A stretch of 64,000 nt of DNA from Azophilus sp963663395 (GTDB lineage Bacteria > Pseudomonadota > Gammaproteobacteria > Pseudomonadales > Azotimanducaceae), in the NCBI GenBank assembly GCA_963663395.1, contig OY760226.1, positions 930,001-994,000 of the forward strand. The letters are read 5' to 3'. Positions 33,635 to 42,610 of the stretch are shown piece after piece. Position 1 is the stretch's first letter; each line of letters begins with the position of its first letter. The position numbers and the translations under genes were made by a program. The notes beneath the pieces are model-generated. The model did no database searches. It worked only from the letters and a program-made list of their open reading frames with translations, and was not told the DNA's origin.

Positions 33635-35113
33635 GTGATACCATCCGGGCCGAGCCGCCACAGGCCACCCGAATTGAGGCACCTCCAGCTCCCGTCGCTT
33701 AAGAACCTGCACGTACTGGTCGTCGGCGATGTCATGCTTGACCGCTACTGGCACGGCCCCACCCGCCGGGTCTCGCCGGAAGCCCCGGTGCCCGTCGTCG
33801 ACGTGGAGCACACCGAAGACTGCCCCGGCGGCGCCGCCAACGTGGCCCTCAATGTCAGGAGTCTCGGCGCCCTCAGCACGCTTATTGGGTGCACGGGCGA
33901 CGATGCCGTGGGCCAGGCCCTCAAGCACAAGCTTGAAGCATCCGGCGTCTGCGACGACTTCCTCGTCAGCATCGATGCCCCCACCACCCTCAAGCTCCGC
34001 GTCGTGAGCCGCCAGCAGCAACTGCTGCGTACAGACTTCGAGGCGCCCACGTCGCCTTACCTCGCCCGCAGACTGGCAACGATGGTGCCGGGTCAACTCG
34101 AAGACGCCAACGCCCTGATCATCGCCGACTATGACAAGGGCGCAATACACGACCCGGCCCCCATCATCGACGCGGCCCGGCGGATCAACGTGCCCGTGGT
34201 GGTCGACCCCAAGGCCAAGCCGTTTCGCGCCTATGCCGGCGCCAGTGTGCTGAAGCCGAACGAGCAGGAATTCGCCGCCGCCACCGGCGAATGGCGCAGC
34301 GAGGGCGAACTCGGCGAACGGGCCGTGGCGCTATGTGCTGAACTGGATATCGGCGCGCTGGTAATCACCCACGGCGCCGGCGGCATGAGCGTCGCGACGG
34401 GCGAAGGCTGCCACCACCTGCCGGCACGCCCCGTTGAAGTCTTCGACGTCACGGGGGCCGGCGACACCGCTGCCGCGGTGCTCGGCATTACCAGTGCCCT
34501 CGGCTGGCCTGCACTGGACGGAGCGCGCCTCGCCAACATCGCCGGGTCCATCGCCGTTACCAAGGCCGGGACGGCGGCGGTCAGCGGCCCCGAACTGGCC
34601 CTGGCGGCGGGCCACGACAGCCAGGCCGACCGCGGCATCCTCAGCCGCGAGCAGTTGGCCCTGGCCGCAAAAGCGGCCGCTGCCGCCGGCGAGAAGCTGG
34701 TATTCACCAACGGCTGTTTCGACATCCTGCACGCCGGCCACGTCCGTTACCTGGAGGAAGCCCGGGCATTGGGCGACCGCCTGATTGTTGCGGTGAACGA
34801 CGATGCCTCGGTGGCGCGACTCAAGGGCACGGGCCGCCCGGTCAACGGCCTGGACCGGAGGCTGCGGGTACTTGCGGGCCTTGAGTCCGTGGATTGGGTG
34901 GTTGCCTTCGACGAAGACACGCCAGACGCGCTGCTCGAACTGCTGCGGCCCCACGTGCTGGCGAAGGGGGGCGATTACGAGCCCCATGAAGTCGTGGGCG
35001 CCGATTTCGTCCGCTCCTACGGCGGTTCGGTGCGGGTGCTCGCCCACGTCGAAGACTGCTCGACTACGGCGATTCTGGAACAGATGAAGAGCCGCGGTTC
35101 GCGCGGCGGCTGA
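33635..35113 (+). CDS. hldE: bifunctional heptose-7-phosphate kinase/heptose-1-phosphate adenylyltransferase
   Basis: A 492-residue HldE that makes ADP-heptose for the LPS inner core in the cytoplasm. Residues 20-325 are a PfkB/ribokinase-type sugar kinase (VLVVGDVMLDRYWHG, GGAANVALNV, VVDPKAKPF, and DVTGAGDTAAAVL with the catalytic Asp). Residues 340-490 are a cytidylyltransferase-like domain with FTNGCFDILHAGHVRYLEEA (HxGH motif) and RPVNGLDRRLRVLAGLESVD. The start is uncertain: GTG 33635 gives the longest frame, and TTG 33674 is nearer the usual N-terminus (LPSLKNLHVLVVGD). Neighbours lpxL and waaA serve the same pathway. Confidence 0.93.
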   Translation: MIPSGPSRHRPPELRHLQLPSLKNLHVLVVGDVMLDRYWHGPTRRVSPEAPVPVVDVEHTEDCPGGAANVALNVRSLGALSTLIGCTGDDAVGQALKHKLEASGVCDDFLVSIDAPTTLKLRVVSRQQQLLRTDFEAPTSPYLARRLATMVPGQLEDANALIIADYDKGAIHDPAPIIDAARRINVPVVVDPKAKPFRAYAGASVLKPNEQEFAAATGEWRSEGELGERAVALCAELDIGALVITHGAGGMSVATGEGCHHLPARPVEVFDVTGAGDTAAAVLGITSALGWPALDGARLANIAGSIAVTKAGTAAVSGPELALAAGHDSQADRGILSREQLALAAKAAAAAGEKLVFTNGCFDILHAGHVRYLEEARALGDRLIVAVNDDASVARLKGTGRPVNGLDRRLRVLAGLESVDWVVAFDEDTPDALLELLRPHVLAKGGDYEPHEVVGADFVRSYGGSVRVLAHVEDCSTTAILEQMKSRGSRGG

Positions 35114-35209
35114 TTCTGTACCTCTTGTTCGCGGATCAGGCTGTCAAATGAGCCAAGTTTGCGCCCGGTCACTGCTTTTTCGTGGGGCCGGGGTGTCGTC
35201 CCGTTAGCC

Positions 35210-35983
35210 ATGCGCATCGTAAGCTGGAACGTCAACGGCTTGCGCGCCTGCGTCAGGAAAGGGTTCCTGAGCTTTCTGCATTCCTCCGGCGCCGACATTA
35301 TTGCGCTGCAGGAAGTGCGCGCGTTCGAGCACCAGTTGGATGAGGCCACCCGCGCACCGGAAGGCTGGCACACCAGTTTCTCCCCGGCGGAGCGCCCCGG
35401 CTACAGCGGCGTGGCCATCTATTCCCGCCGCCCGCCGGACCGGGTGGAAACCGCACTGGGCGAGCATCGTTTCGATGCGGAAGGCCGCTTTATCGTCGCC
35501 CGCTTCGGGAGGGTGTCGGTGGCTTCGGTCTACTTTCCCAAGGGAAGCGGCCGCGACCGCGACAACAGCCGCGTGCCCTACAAGCTCGACTTCTACGCGG
35601 CGGTGTTCGACCGCATCCAGATACTACGGCGCCGGGGCCCGGTATTTGTGGTGGGCGACTACAACACGGCCCATGCAGCCATCGACCTGGCGCGGCCGAA
35701 GTCGAACAGGAAAGCCAGCGGTTTCCTGCCGGAGGAGCGCGCGGAACTCACGCGCTGGCTGGACGCCGGATGGGTCGATACGTTCCGCGCCCGTCATCCC
35801 GGTGAGCCCGGCCACTATTCCTGGTGGCGGCAGTGGGGCGGTATGCGGGAGAAGAACGTCGGCTGGCGGATTGACTACGTGCTGGCTTCGCCGGGGGCGG
35901 CGAAGCGGGTTGAAAATGCATTCATCTGGCCCGAGGTGCTGGGCTCGGATCACTGCCCTGTGGGCGTCGACGTTTCAGCTTGA
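35210..35983 (+). CDS. xthA: exodeoxyribonuclease III-type AP endonuclease
   Basis: A 257-residue member of the EEP/ExoIII family that cuts DNA at abasic sites and degrades 3' ends. Motifs in order: RIVSWNVNGLRA (Asn), ADIIALQEVRA (metal-binding Glu), YSGVAIYSR, SVYFPKGS, VFVVGDYNTAH (Asp and Asn), WRIDYVLAS and SDHCPVGVD (catalytic Asp-His). ATG 35210 starts the domain; sequence before it does not fit. The gap of about 100 bases after hldE allows read-through or a separate promoter. Exact paralogue (XthA or ExoA-like) is not resolved. Confidence 0.9.
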   Translation: MRIVSWNVNGLRACVRKGFLSFLHSSGADIIALQEVRAFEHQLDEATRAPEGWHTSFSPAERPGYSGVAIYSRRPPDRVETALGEHRFDAEGRFIVARFGRVSVASVYFPKGSGRDRDNSRVPYKLDFYAAVFDRIQILRRRGPVFVVGDYNTAHAAIDLARPKSNRKASGFLPEERAELTRWLDAGWVDTFRARHPGEPGHYSWWRQWGGMREKNVGWRIDYVLASPGAAKRVENAFIWPEVLGSDHCPVGVDVSA

Positions 35984-36072
35984 ACTCTGACTACAGGCCA
36001 TAGCCAACTACTAAATGGATGCGGGCTGGAGTTGATTCACGCCATTGGGGCGGCCTGTGCGCAGGATTCACG

Positions 36073-36345
36073 CTATGCGGTATCGATGCTGACGGAGCGG
36101 CCGCACTTCAAGGCGAAGGCGACCAGCGTATCGAGTCGAAAAGATGTGAAATCTCCCTTCATGAGCGTACTGACGCGGCGTTGTGAGATTCCAAGCATTC
36201 CCGCAACCTCTGGTTGCCTCAGCTCGTTCGATCTGATGTGTTGCGTGATTGCGTGCATCAGTTCCGAACGCAGCTTGTAGAGCTCTCGCTTCACGGGATC
36301 GCCTTCGAGAGCGTCCCACACGCTTTCAAGTTTCTCGTTGCTCAT
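36073..36345 (-). CDS. XRE-family HTH protein (antitoxin-like)
   Basis: A 90-residue DNA-binding protein with a helix-turn-helix at about 40-70 (RQPEVAGMLGISQRRVSTLM) followed by the tail FRLDTLVAFALKCGRSVSID. This arrangement is typical of HigA-like or MqsA-type antitoxins. No toxin gene is found on either side. Its ATG overlaps the stop of the aldo/keto reductase gene (ATGA), so it is the third cistron of the leftward oxidoreductase set. It may be an orphan antitoxin or have been adopted as the operon's regulator. Confidence 0.75.
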   Translation of the reverse strand: MSNEKLESVWDALEGDPVKRELYKLRSELMHAITQHIRSNELRQPEVAGMLGISQRRVSTLMKGDFTSFRLDTLVAFALKCGRSVSIDTA

Positions 36346-37103
36346 TGTGAGTCAGCCACAATTCCAGCGTTTGATTCGAGATGCTCCGGGTTCAGGGTGC
36401 CTACGACAACGCTGCTTACGCCTGGATGCCGGGCGGCCAGGTGTAGTGCTTGCGGAGCTGCCCGCCCACCGGCGAGTGCCTTCTTTACCAGTACGCCGCA
36501 TCTTTGCTTGCCCGCTTGCTCGATAACCTTAGTTTCAGACGTGTTTGTCGGATTCAGCGTCGCCATGATGACATCGGCTTGCTGTTCCAGGGCCGGGCGC
36601 GCTCCGGCCGGCGACTTGTGCGAGATGCCGACGGCGCGGATCAGGCCCTGTTCCTTGAGATGCTTTAGACAGTCCAGAGTTCCCTGTTCGTTCAGGATCC
36701 GCTCATCGTTCCCGTCTGAATGGATCAGCACCACGTCCAGCCAGTCGGTGCCCAGCCGCTGCAGCGAGCGGTGCACGCTCATGGTCGTGTGCTCCGGGCT
36801 GAAATCATGGCTCGACCTGGTGCCGTCGAATTCCTCGCCCACCTTCGTGACGATCACCCAGCGTTGCCGCTGCCCGGCGAGCAATTCGCCCAGGCGCTCT
36901 TCGCTGGTGCCATAAGCCGGGGCCGTATCGATGAGATTGATGCCAAGCGCGTGCGCCTTATCGATCAGGCGCCGCGCTTCCCCCATGCTGGGCAGGCGGA
37001 ACGGTCGGGCATAGTCGACGCCGCTGTCGCGGCCCAGCTTGACGGTGCCGAGGCCCAGTACGGATACGTCGATACCGGTAGCGCCGAGTGGCCGGTACTC
37101 CAT
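36342..37103 (-). CDS. aldo/keto reductase family oxidoreductase
   Basis: A 253-residue NADPH-dependent reductase, slightly short for the family (usually 270-320). The catalytic tetrad is visible: Asp59 and Tyr64 (NLIDTAPAYG), Lys87 (VIVTKVG) and His128 (VVLIHSDG). N-terminal YRPLGATGIDVSVLGLGT is the family start. The C-terminus ends soon after the cofactor-binding VVVGTLNPEHLESN. ATG 37103 overlaps the stop of the upstream FAD gene (TAATG), and its own stop overlaps the XRE start, so the three genes are translationally coupled. The substrate is unknown. Confidence 0.88.
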   Translation of the reverse strand: MEYRPLGATGIDVSVLGLGTVKLGRDSGVDYARPFRLPSMGEARRLIDKAHALGINLIDTAPAYGTSEERLGELLAGQRQRWVIVTKVGEEFDGTRSSHDFSPEHTTMSVHRSLQRLGTDWLDVVLIHSDGNDERILNEQGTLDCLKHLKEQGLIRAVGISHKSPAGARPALEQQADVIMATLNPTNTSETKVIEQAGKQRCGVLVKKALAGGRAAPQALHLAARHPGVSSVVVGTLNPEHLESNAGIVADSQ

Positions 37104-38302
37104 TACGCGCCCCAGGGCGTCCGCCCGACGGCGGCGGGTTGCAGTGTCAACGGGCCGGGCGATGGGTGTTCTGGCGGCGGCAGCAGGCTAAGCACCCGGT
37201 CCCCGAGATCGGGCGCCAGGGTGAGCTTGGTAGGCCAGCAGACGATGCAGGGGCCCGAGGCTTCCGCGAAGGCGTGGTCGGGCCGTAGACCCGCCCGCTG
37301 CCGGGGTTCCGCCCGATCGATCCGCCAGGTTTCGAACGTGGCGAGGCTCCAGTCCATCCAGGGAAAGCAGGTCTCGAGTTCCAGCCTTGCCTGTCGGCGT
37401 TGCTCCTCTCCACTGCGTCCAACCCCGTCCGTGGCAAGCTGCCCGCCGAGATACCAGAGCAGGCCGCCGCGAGTCGATTCGCCGCCGTCCTGGTGAGTGG
37501 TGATCGTCAACCGCGGCTCGGCGCGCCCGGCGCCGGCCAGCCAATGACCGAACAGCGGCGGCAGATGCGGATGACGGACGATCGCCTGGTGCAGCGGACG
37601 CCGCTGCAGGGCGATGCCGGACAGGCCCAGCCCTTCGAGCAGCGCCTCGTTGCCGTCGCCGGCCGCCAGGATCAGCCGATTGGCGGACAAGTTGCAATCC
37701 GCCAACCGCACCTGCACATTCCCGTCCAGCGTACAGGCATCGGCAGTCAGCGAGTGCCGGTAGATGTTGCCGGAACCGAGCGTGGCGAGGCGTTCGACCA
37801 GCGCCGATGTATCCAGCACGAAGTCCTCCAGGCGGTAAACCGGCCCCCGAAAGGCATCGTTTCGAAGCGCCTTGGGAAAGTCGCGCCCATCGAGTTGCTC
37901 CACGCGTCCGCGGAGCGCTTTGCTCGCGAAGAACGCCGCTAGCCTGCCGAGGGCGCCCGCGCCCGCAAACAGGTGGAAGCGGTCGCACAAGGGCTCGAGC
38001 CCGCGGAGGTCGATCTCGCCGGTGCCCTTCAGGCAGGCGCGCCATCGACCGGGGGCCTGGCTCAGGGCTTCACTGGCGGGCGTGAGGGCGCCCCCCAGCG
38101 CGTATTTCATGCCGCCGTGAACGACCCCTTGGGACGAAAGCGTCTGCCCCCCGCCCAGACGCTCGGCTTCCAGCAGCACGGCGCTGTAGCCTTTCGAGCG
38201 CAGTACGTTCAGCAGCCAGAGACCTGCTATGCCGCCGCCGGCGATCACGGTATCGACTTTGACTGTGTTGCTGGGCATCGCCTTGCCGGGGTGGCGCCGC
38301 AT
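37103..38302 (-). CDS. FAD-dependent oxidoreductase (DAO family)
   Basis: A 399-residue flavoprotein. An N-terminal dinucleotide-binding motif (VDTVIAGGGIAGLWLLNVL) is followed by LLEAERLGGGQTLSSQGVVHGG, the FAD contact typical of glycine oxidase, glycerol-3-phosphate dehydrogenase and L-2-hydroxyglutarate oxidase relatives. The later part has NRLILAAGDGNEALL and a weak C-terminal region. ATG 38302 gives the longest frame; ATG 38278 (MPSNTVKVDTVIAGG) is equally likely. It is the first gene of a leftward three-gene operon with an aldo/keto reductase and an XRE protein, and is divergent from waaA. Substrate not deducible. Confidence 0.82.
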   Translation of the reverse strand: MRRHPGKAMPSNTVKVDTVIAGGGIAGLWLLNVLRSKGYSAVLLEAERLGGGQTLSSQGVVHGGMKYALGGALTPASEALSQAPGRWRACLKGTGEIDLRGLEPLCDRFHLFAGAGALGRLAAFFASKALRGRVEQLDGRDFPKALRNDAFRGPVYRLEDFVLDTSALVERLATLGSGNIYRHSLTADACTLDGNVQVRLADCNLSANRLILAAGDGNEALLEGLGLSGIALQRRPLHQAIVRHPHLPPLFGHWLAGAGRAEPRLTITTHQDGGESTRGGLLWYLGGQLATDGVGRSGEEQRRQARLELETCFPWMDWSLATFETWRIDRAEPRQRAGLRPDHAFAEASGPCIVCWPTKLTLAPDLGDRVLSLLPPPEHPSPGPLTLQPAAVGRTPWGA

Positions 38303-38409
38303 GAACGGTCGGGTTGGTGAAACCCGGATTGTAGCAACCGGCCCCGCGCCAAGGCGGCAACTGCCTGGCCGGCGGCGACATGCTGGAAAAGCGGTTAGGC
38401 TTGCGGCCC

Positions 38410-39720
38410 ATGATCAGGCTTCTCTACCAGGTGTTGCTCTGGCTGGTTCTCCCCGCCGTTCTGCTGCGCCTGGAGTGGCGGGCGCGGCGCGAACCGGAAT
38501 ACGGAAAGCGGGTCGGTGAACGGATGGGCCGGGTACCGGCGCGGGTGCCGGGCGGATGTGTCTGGTTTCACGCGGTTTCCGCCGGCGAAACCATTGCCTT
38601 GGCGCCGCTGATCGCGCAGCTTGCTGCCGAGTTTTCGGGCGATGGCGGAGTGCCCATCCTGGTGACCACCACCACCCCGACTGGCTCCGCCCAGGTCACC
38701 GGCCGGCTCGGAGACAGCGTTCACCACTGTTATGCTCCGTACGACTTCCTGTTCGCGGTGCGGTCCTTCTTCGACAAGGTGCAGCCTCGCGTGCTGGTGC
38801 TGGTGGAAACGGAGTTGTGGCCCAACCTGATCCATGAAGCCAATCGCCGGAGCGTTCCCGTGCTGCTGGTCAATGCACGCCTGTCCGCCAGGTCGGCGCG
38901 CGGCTATGGACTTGCACTTGTGCGCGGCCTGACGCGAAGCATGCTTCGGGAGGTCGATCTCGTCGCCTGCCAGTACAACGATACCCTGGAGCGTTTCAAG
39001 TCTCTGGGCCTGCCGGGCGCAAAAGCGGTCGCCCTGGGCAGCGTCAAGTTCGATGCACGCCTGCCGGAAGATCACGCCGACCGGTCGGCGGCGCTGCGCC
39101 GGGCGTTGGGGTTGCAGCAACGGCGCGTCTGGATAGCAGGCAGCACCCATCCCGGCGAGGACGAACTGGTGCTCGACGCCCATGCACGCGTGCGTGAGCA
39201 CAGTCCCGAAAGCTGCCTGTTGCTGGCGCCGCGGCATCCGGTGCGGGGGCGGGAAATCTGCGGCCTGGCGCGGCGCAGAGGCTTCTCGGTACTGCGCATG
39301 GGCGGGATTGAGTTCGGCGAACCGGCTGTCCCTCCGGCATCGGCGGATGTGGTCGTTTGCGACACCATGGGGCAGCTTCAGACTCTCTACGGCCTGTCCG
39401 AGATCGCCTTCCTGGGCGGCAGCCTTGTCCCCGTCGGCGGCCACAACCCCATCGAGGCCGCGCTTTGCCGTCAGCCCCTGGTGATGGGCCCCCACACCTG
39501 GAACTTCGATGAAGCGGTGGCGGCATTCGCCGAGGCGGGCTGCCTCGAACGGGTGCAAACGGCGGCACAACTCGGCGATGCCGTAATCGCGGCCTTCGAG
39601 GACGAGGAAACCCGCGCCGCGGCCGGTGCGCGCGCGCTTCAGGTGGTGGAGGAAAACGGCGGCGCCACAGCGCGCCTGCTCGACCTGTTGCGAGCCCGGA
39701 TTCGCGCTGCGATTGCGTAG
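38410..39720 (+). CDS. waaA: 3-deoxy-D-manno-octulosonic acid (Kdo) transferase
   Basis: A 436-residue WaaA/KdtA that adds Kdo to lipid IVA at the inner membrane. ATG 38410 gives the usual membrane-anchoring N-terminus (MIRLLYQVLLWLVLPAVLLR); an upstream ATG at 38380 is less typical. Family landmarks are WFHAVSAGETIAL, VTTTTPTGS, LVLVETELWPNLI, NARLSARSARGY, WIAGSTHPGEDE, LLLAPRHPVRG and FLGGSLVPVGGHNPIEAA. The 3' end (coding RLLDLLRARIRAAIA) is present again, imperfectly, 89 bases downstream. It is convergent with tolC. Confidence 0.94.
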   Translation: MIRLLYQVLLWLVLPAVLLRLEWRARREPEYGKRVGERMGRVPARVPGGCVWFHAVSAGETIALAPLIAQLAAEFSGDGGVPILVTTTTPTGSAQVTGRLGDSVHHCYAPYDFLFAVRSFFDKVQPRVLVLVETELWPNLIHEANRRSVPVLLVNARLSARSARGYGLALVRGLTRSMLREVDLVACQYNDTLERFKSLGLPGAKAVALGSVKFDARLPEDHADRSAALRRALGLQQRRVWIAGSTHPGEDELVLDAHARVREHSPESCLLLAPRHPVRGREICGLARRRGFSVLRMGGIEFGEPAVPPASADVVVCDTMGQLQTLYGLSEIAFLGGSLVPVGGHNPIEAALCRQPLVMGPHTWNFDEAVAAFAEAGCLERVQTAAQLGDAVIAAFEDEETRAAAGARALQVVEENGGATARLLDLLRARIRAAIA

Positions 39721-39817
39721 GGAGGCCTGATGGGAACCTGGTCGGAAGCGACTTCCACCTCGGCCTGTTTGACCTATCGCGAACCCGGATTCGTGCCGCG
39801 ATTGCGTAGCGAAGCCT
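39674..39817. repeat. imperfect 55-bp direct repeat of the waaA 3' end
   Basis: Copy 1 (39674-39728) spans the last 15 codons and stop of waaA; copy 2 (39763-39817) lies 89 bases on and would encode GLFDLSRTRIRAAIA plus stop in the same frame sense, compared with RLLDLLRARIRAAIA. About 9 mismatches in 55. Copy 2 overlaps the tolC stop, so the last residues of TolC are encoded antisense to it. Confidence 0.8.
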
Positions 39818-41216
39818 CCCGGGTAACCGGGTCGGCGGGGTCCGCGAAGCGGTTCAGCTCCATCAGGTCTTCGTCGTTGAGGATGCCGGCGGCCTGCTTC
39901 AGCCGCATCAGGTCGATCACGTAGTTGTAGCGCGAGTCGGCGTAGTCGAACTGCGAGGCGAACAGCCGCTGCTGGGCCTGCAGCACATCGACGATGTTGC
40001 GGGTGCCCACTTCGTAGCCGGTCTCGGTGGCTTCCAGGGCCGATTCGCTCGATGCGATGGCCTTCATGCGAGCACCCACCCGCACCACGTCGGTGGCTAC
40101 CATCTGAAACAGGTTGCGGGTATCGCGGCTGACGGTGAGTTGCTGGTTGAGCAGTTCCTCACGGGCCTGCTCGGCCATGGCCCGGGCCTCCTTGGTGCGC
40201 GAGTTGGTGAAGCCGCCCTGGTAGATCGGCAGGTTTACCGACAGCGCATAGGTGGTGGTGTTGATCTTGTTGGCCAGGAAGCTGGCGCCGCCGGTGTAGT
40301 AATGGCTGCGCGTGATGGAGCCGTCTACCGTCGGCAGGTGCCCCGACCGGCGCGCCGCGATGGCTCGGTTGGCGGCCTCGAGTTGCGCGTGGGCGGCGGC
40401 GATGTTGTGGTTGGTGTCCAGCGCCGTCTGCACCCAATGCGCTTCGTTCTGCGGCTCGGGGTCTATGACCGGCAGGTTTTCGGAGATGCGGTCGACGCTG
40501 TCGAACGATTCGCCGATCAGGGCCTGCAGGGTCTCGAAGAAGATGTACCGGTCGCCGTCGGCCTGGATGCGGTCGACCACGGCGTTGTCGGAGCCGGCCT
40601 GGGCCTCCAGCACGTCGGTAATGGCCACCAGGCCGACATCGAAGCGCTGCTGAACCTGCTCCAGCTGCCGGTTGACGGCGGCTTCCCGGGCAAGGGTTGC
40701 GTCCAGGCGGTCCTGGGCTCGCAGCACGTTCAGGTAGGCTTCGACCACGCGCACTACCAACGCCTGCCGGGCGTTCGCCAGGTTGAACTCGGCGCCTTCC
40801 ACCGAGGACTTGGCGCTGCGCCAGTCAAACCACCTGCTCAGGTTGACGATGGGCTGTTCCAGGCGGGCCGACCACTGGCGCTCGTTGTAGTTCTGGTCGG
40901 CCACCGGCGCTATCGTGCCGAACGTGGGGCTGTCGGGGTTGAAGTCGAGCCTGGGCGGTACTGGGAAACTCCGTTCATTCCAGCTGGTGGAGGCGCTGAA
41001 GCTCATTTTTGGGAGCAGGTTGGCCCGTGCCTGGGGGATGAGTTCCTTGCGTGCCTCGTAGCCCGCCTCGGCCGCGCCGAGCACCGGGTCGTTCTCCAGG
41101 GCGTCGCGATAGGCATCGGCAACGTCGATGGCGTATGCCGGGGCGGTGGCGAGGAGCAATGCGACGGCAGCGGAACGCAAGATGTAACTGCTGGTATTGC
41201 GAACTGAATCGTCCAT
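39774..41216 (-). CDS. tolC: TolC-family outer-membrane efflux channel
   Basis: A 480-residue TolC-type protein. ATG 41216 starts a signal peptide (YILRSAAVALLLATAPAYA) before IDVADAYRDALENDPVLGAA, the conserved start of mature TolC. Two repeated helical halves follow, with NLSRWFDWRSAKSSVEGAEF and SVNLPIYQGGFTNSRTKEA as the equivalent strand-helix segments, and a closing NIVDVLQAQQRLFASQFDYA. It forms the trimeric channel for type I secretion and RND efflux; no such pump is in the window. The last residues (RNRGTNPGSR) lie within a duplicated piece of waaA on the opposite strand. Confidence 0.92.
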   Translation of the reverse strand: MDDSVRNTSSYILRSAAVALLLATAPAYAIDVADAYRDALENDPVLGAAEAGYEARKELIPQARANLLPKMSFSASTSWNERSFPVPPRLDFNPDSPTFGTIAPVADQNYNERQWSARLEQPIVNLSRWFDWRSAKSSVEGAEFNLANARQALVVRVVEAYLNVLRAQDRLDATLAREAAVNRQLEQVQQRFDVGLVAITDVLEAQAGSDNAVVDRIQADGDRYIFFETLQALIGESFDSVDRISENLPVIDPEPQNEAHWVQTALDTNHNIAAAHAQLEAANRAIAARRSGHLPTVDGSITRSHYYTGGASFLANKINTTTYALSVNLPIYQGGFTNSRTKEARAMAEQAREELLNQQLTVSRDTRNLFQMVATDVVRVGARMKAIASSESALEATETGYEVGTRNIVDVLQAQQRLFASQFDYADSRYNYVIDLMRLKQAAGILNDEDLMELNRFADPADPVTREASLRNRGTNPGSR

Positions 41217-41458
41217 GTGGGGAGGAGCGTCTCCGGAATTCGGGTGGCGGGAGTTTAGCAGAGCGGGAATCCCAAAACCGTAGGAGGTCTGCCATGGTTG
41301 GCGTAGAACCTGTCGTGCAGCGATTGTGATCCGGGTGGGCAACGGCGGGGGAACACGCAGGGCGCCGGTGGGAACTTGTTGAGACCTGTTGGAGAGCCGG
41401 TTGCCCGATCGCGGGAGGTTGTTCTACCGTGGCCTCATGATCAAACGGGCGAATTGAC

Positions 41459-42610
41459 GTGCCGAGGATGTCGCGAGCGTTCACCTTGCTACTGGCATTA
41501 CTGATTGCCTGCTTTTTCGTCGTTCCCGAGCAACACCAGCGCAACTGGTTGCTGTACCTCGCGGCAGCGGCGGCGCATGGGTTTCTGTTCGACTGGCGAA
41601 CCGCAAGAACCGCGTTTGCGGGAAGGGCTGGATGGACGGTCCCGCTGCTGCTCGCCGTACCTCTGCTGTCCTTGACCTGGAGCGGACCGGTCGCGGGGGA
41701 AAGCGCGGCCGACCTGCTGCTGGCGGCCTACTGCATCCTTCTGATTTATCTGGGTGTCGCACACTTGACCCGACAGGCTCCGCAAGCGTTGGAGCGGCTT
41801 CAGCAGACGCTGTTGCTGGGTGCCAACCTGGGTGCGCTGCTGTCCATCGGTCACTGGTGGGCAACCTGGAACCCGGAGTGGCCGAGGCTCGCCGGCTGGC
41901 TCGGGCTCGACAACCCGGTGCACGCCTCCATTCTGCTGCTGGCCGCCACTTTGCCGGTCTGCACCGGCATCGCCCGGGGCAGGCTGCAGCTCCGCTGGGG
42001 TTGGGCTTGCGCAGCGCCCATCGCCTTCGTCGTGCTCGCCGGCCCGCGCACGGCGCTGGCGGCCTACATCATCGTGGTTGCCGTTATTTTCGGGCCGAGG
42101 ATGCGCCCTCGAACATTGCTGGCCGGTGCGGTAGCGCTGGGCGTTGTGGGGGCTGCGGCGCTGATCGGCAGCGAGGCGCTGCAGTCCATCTGGCTCGACC
42201 GGGGGCTCTCCTACCGGCCGGCGATCTGGTCTCAGACCTTCTCGGCGTTCGCATCCTGCAATCCGCTAATCGGTTGCGGCATCGCCGCGCCGCTCGAAGT
42301 CGAATACCTGCCGGAAACCGTCACCGACCGCGCCCATAGCCTCTACGTAGCCGCGATCTATCACCAGGGGTTCCTGGGCGCGGCGGTATTCTTCGGCGCG
42401 ATGGGATGGCTGCTGTATTGCGCGCGTGGCCGGCGCCGTGACTGGGCATTAGTGCTGGTCTACGTGCTGCTCGCCAGCACCACCAGCGGCGATCACCTGC
42501 TGGTGCGAACCACCCTTTTCTGGTGCTATTTCTGGTTGCCGGTGATGGTGCTGGCCGCATCCACCACGGCCCTCAGCGAAAGGGAAAACTCGCAAGCAAC
42601 TCCTGCTTGA
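41459..42610 (+). CDS. O-antigen ligase (WaaL/Wzy_C)-like membrane protein
   Basis: A 383-residue protein with about ten hydrophobic segments (for example AFTLLLALLIACFFVV, WTVPLLLAVPLLSLTW, ASILLLAATLPVCTGI). The Wzy_C signature is visible: VLAGPRTALAAYIIV (conserved Arg), then a periplasmic loop with WSQTFSAFASCNPLIGCGI and DRAHSLYVAAIYHQGFLGA (conserved His). Such proteins join O-antigen or other glycans to lipid A-core or polymerise repeats in the periplasm. The start may be GTG 41459 or ATG 41468. The 3' end overlaps the convergent neighbour by 38 bases. Role as true ligase is inferred. Confidence 0.78.
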   Translation: MPRMSRAFTLLLALLIACFFVVPEQHQRNWLLYLAAAAAHGFLFDWRTARTAFAGRAGWTVPLLLAVPLLSLTWSGPVAGESAADLLLAAYCILLIYLGVAHLTRQAPQALERLQQTLLLGANLGALLSIGHWWATWNPEWPRLAGWLGLDNPVHASILLLAATLPVCTGIARGRLQLRWGWACAAPIAFVVLAGPRTALAAYIIVVAVIFGPRMRPRTLLAGAVALGVVGAAALIGSEALQSIWLDRGLSYRPAIWSQTFSAFASCNPLIGCGIAAPLEVEYLPETVTDRAHSLYVAAIYHQGFLGAAVFFGAMGWLLYCARGRRRDWALVLVYVLLASTTSGDHLLVRTTLFWCYFWLPVMVLAASTTALSERENSQATPA

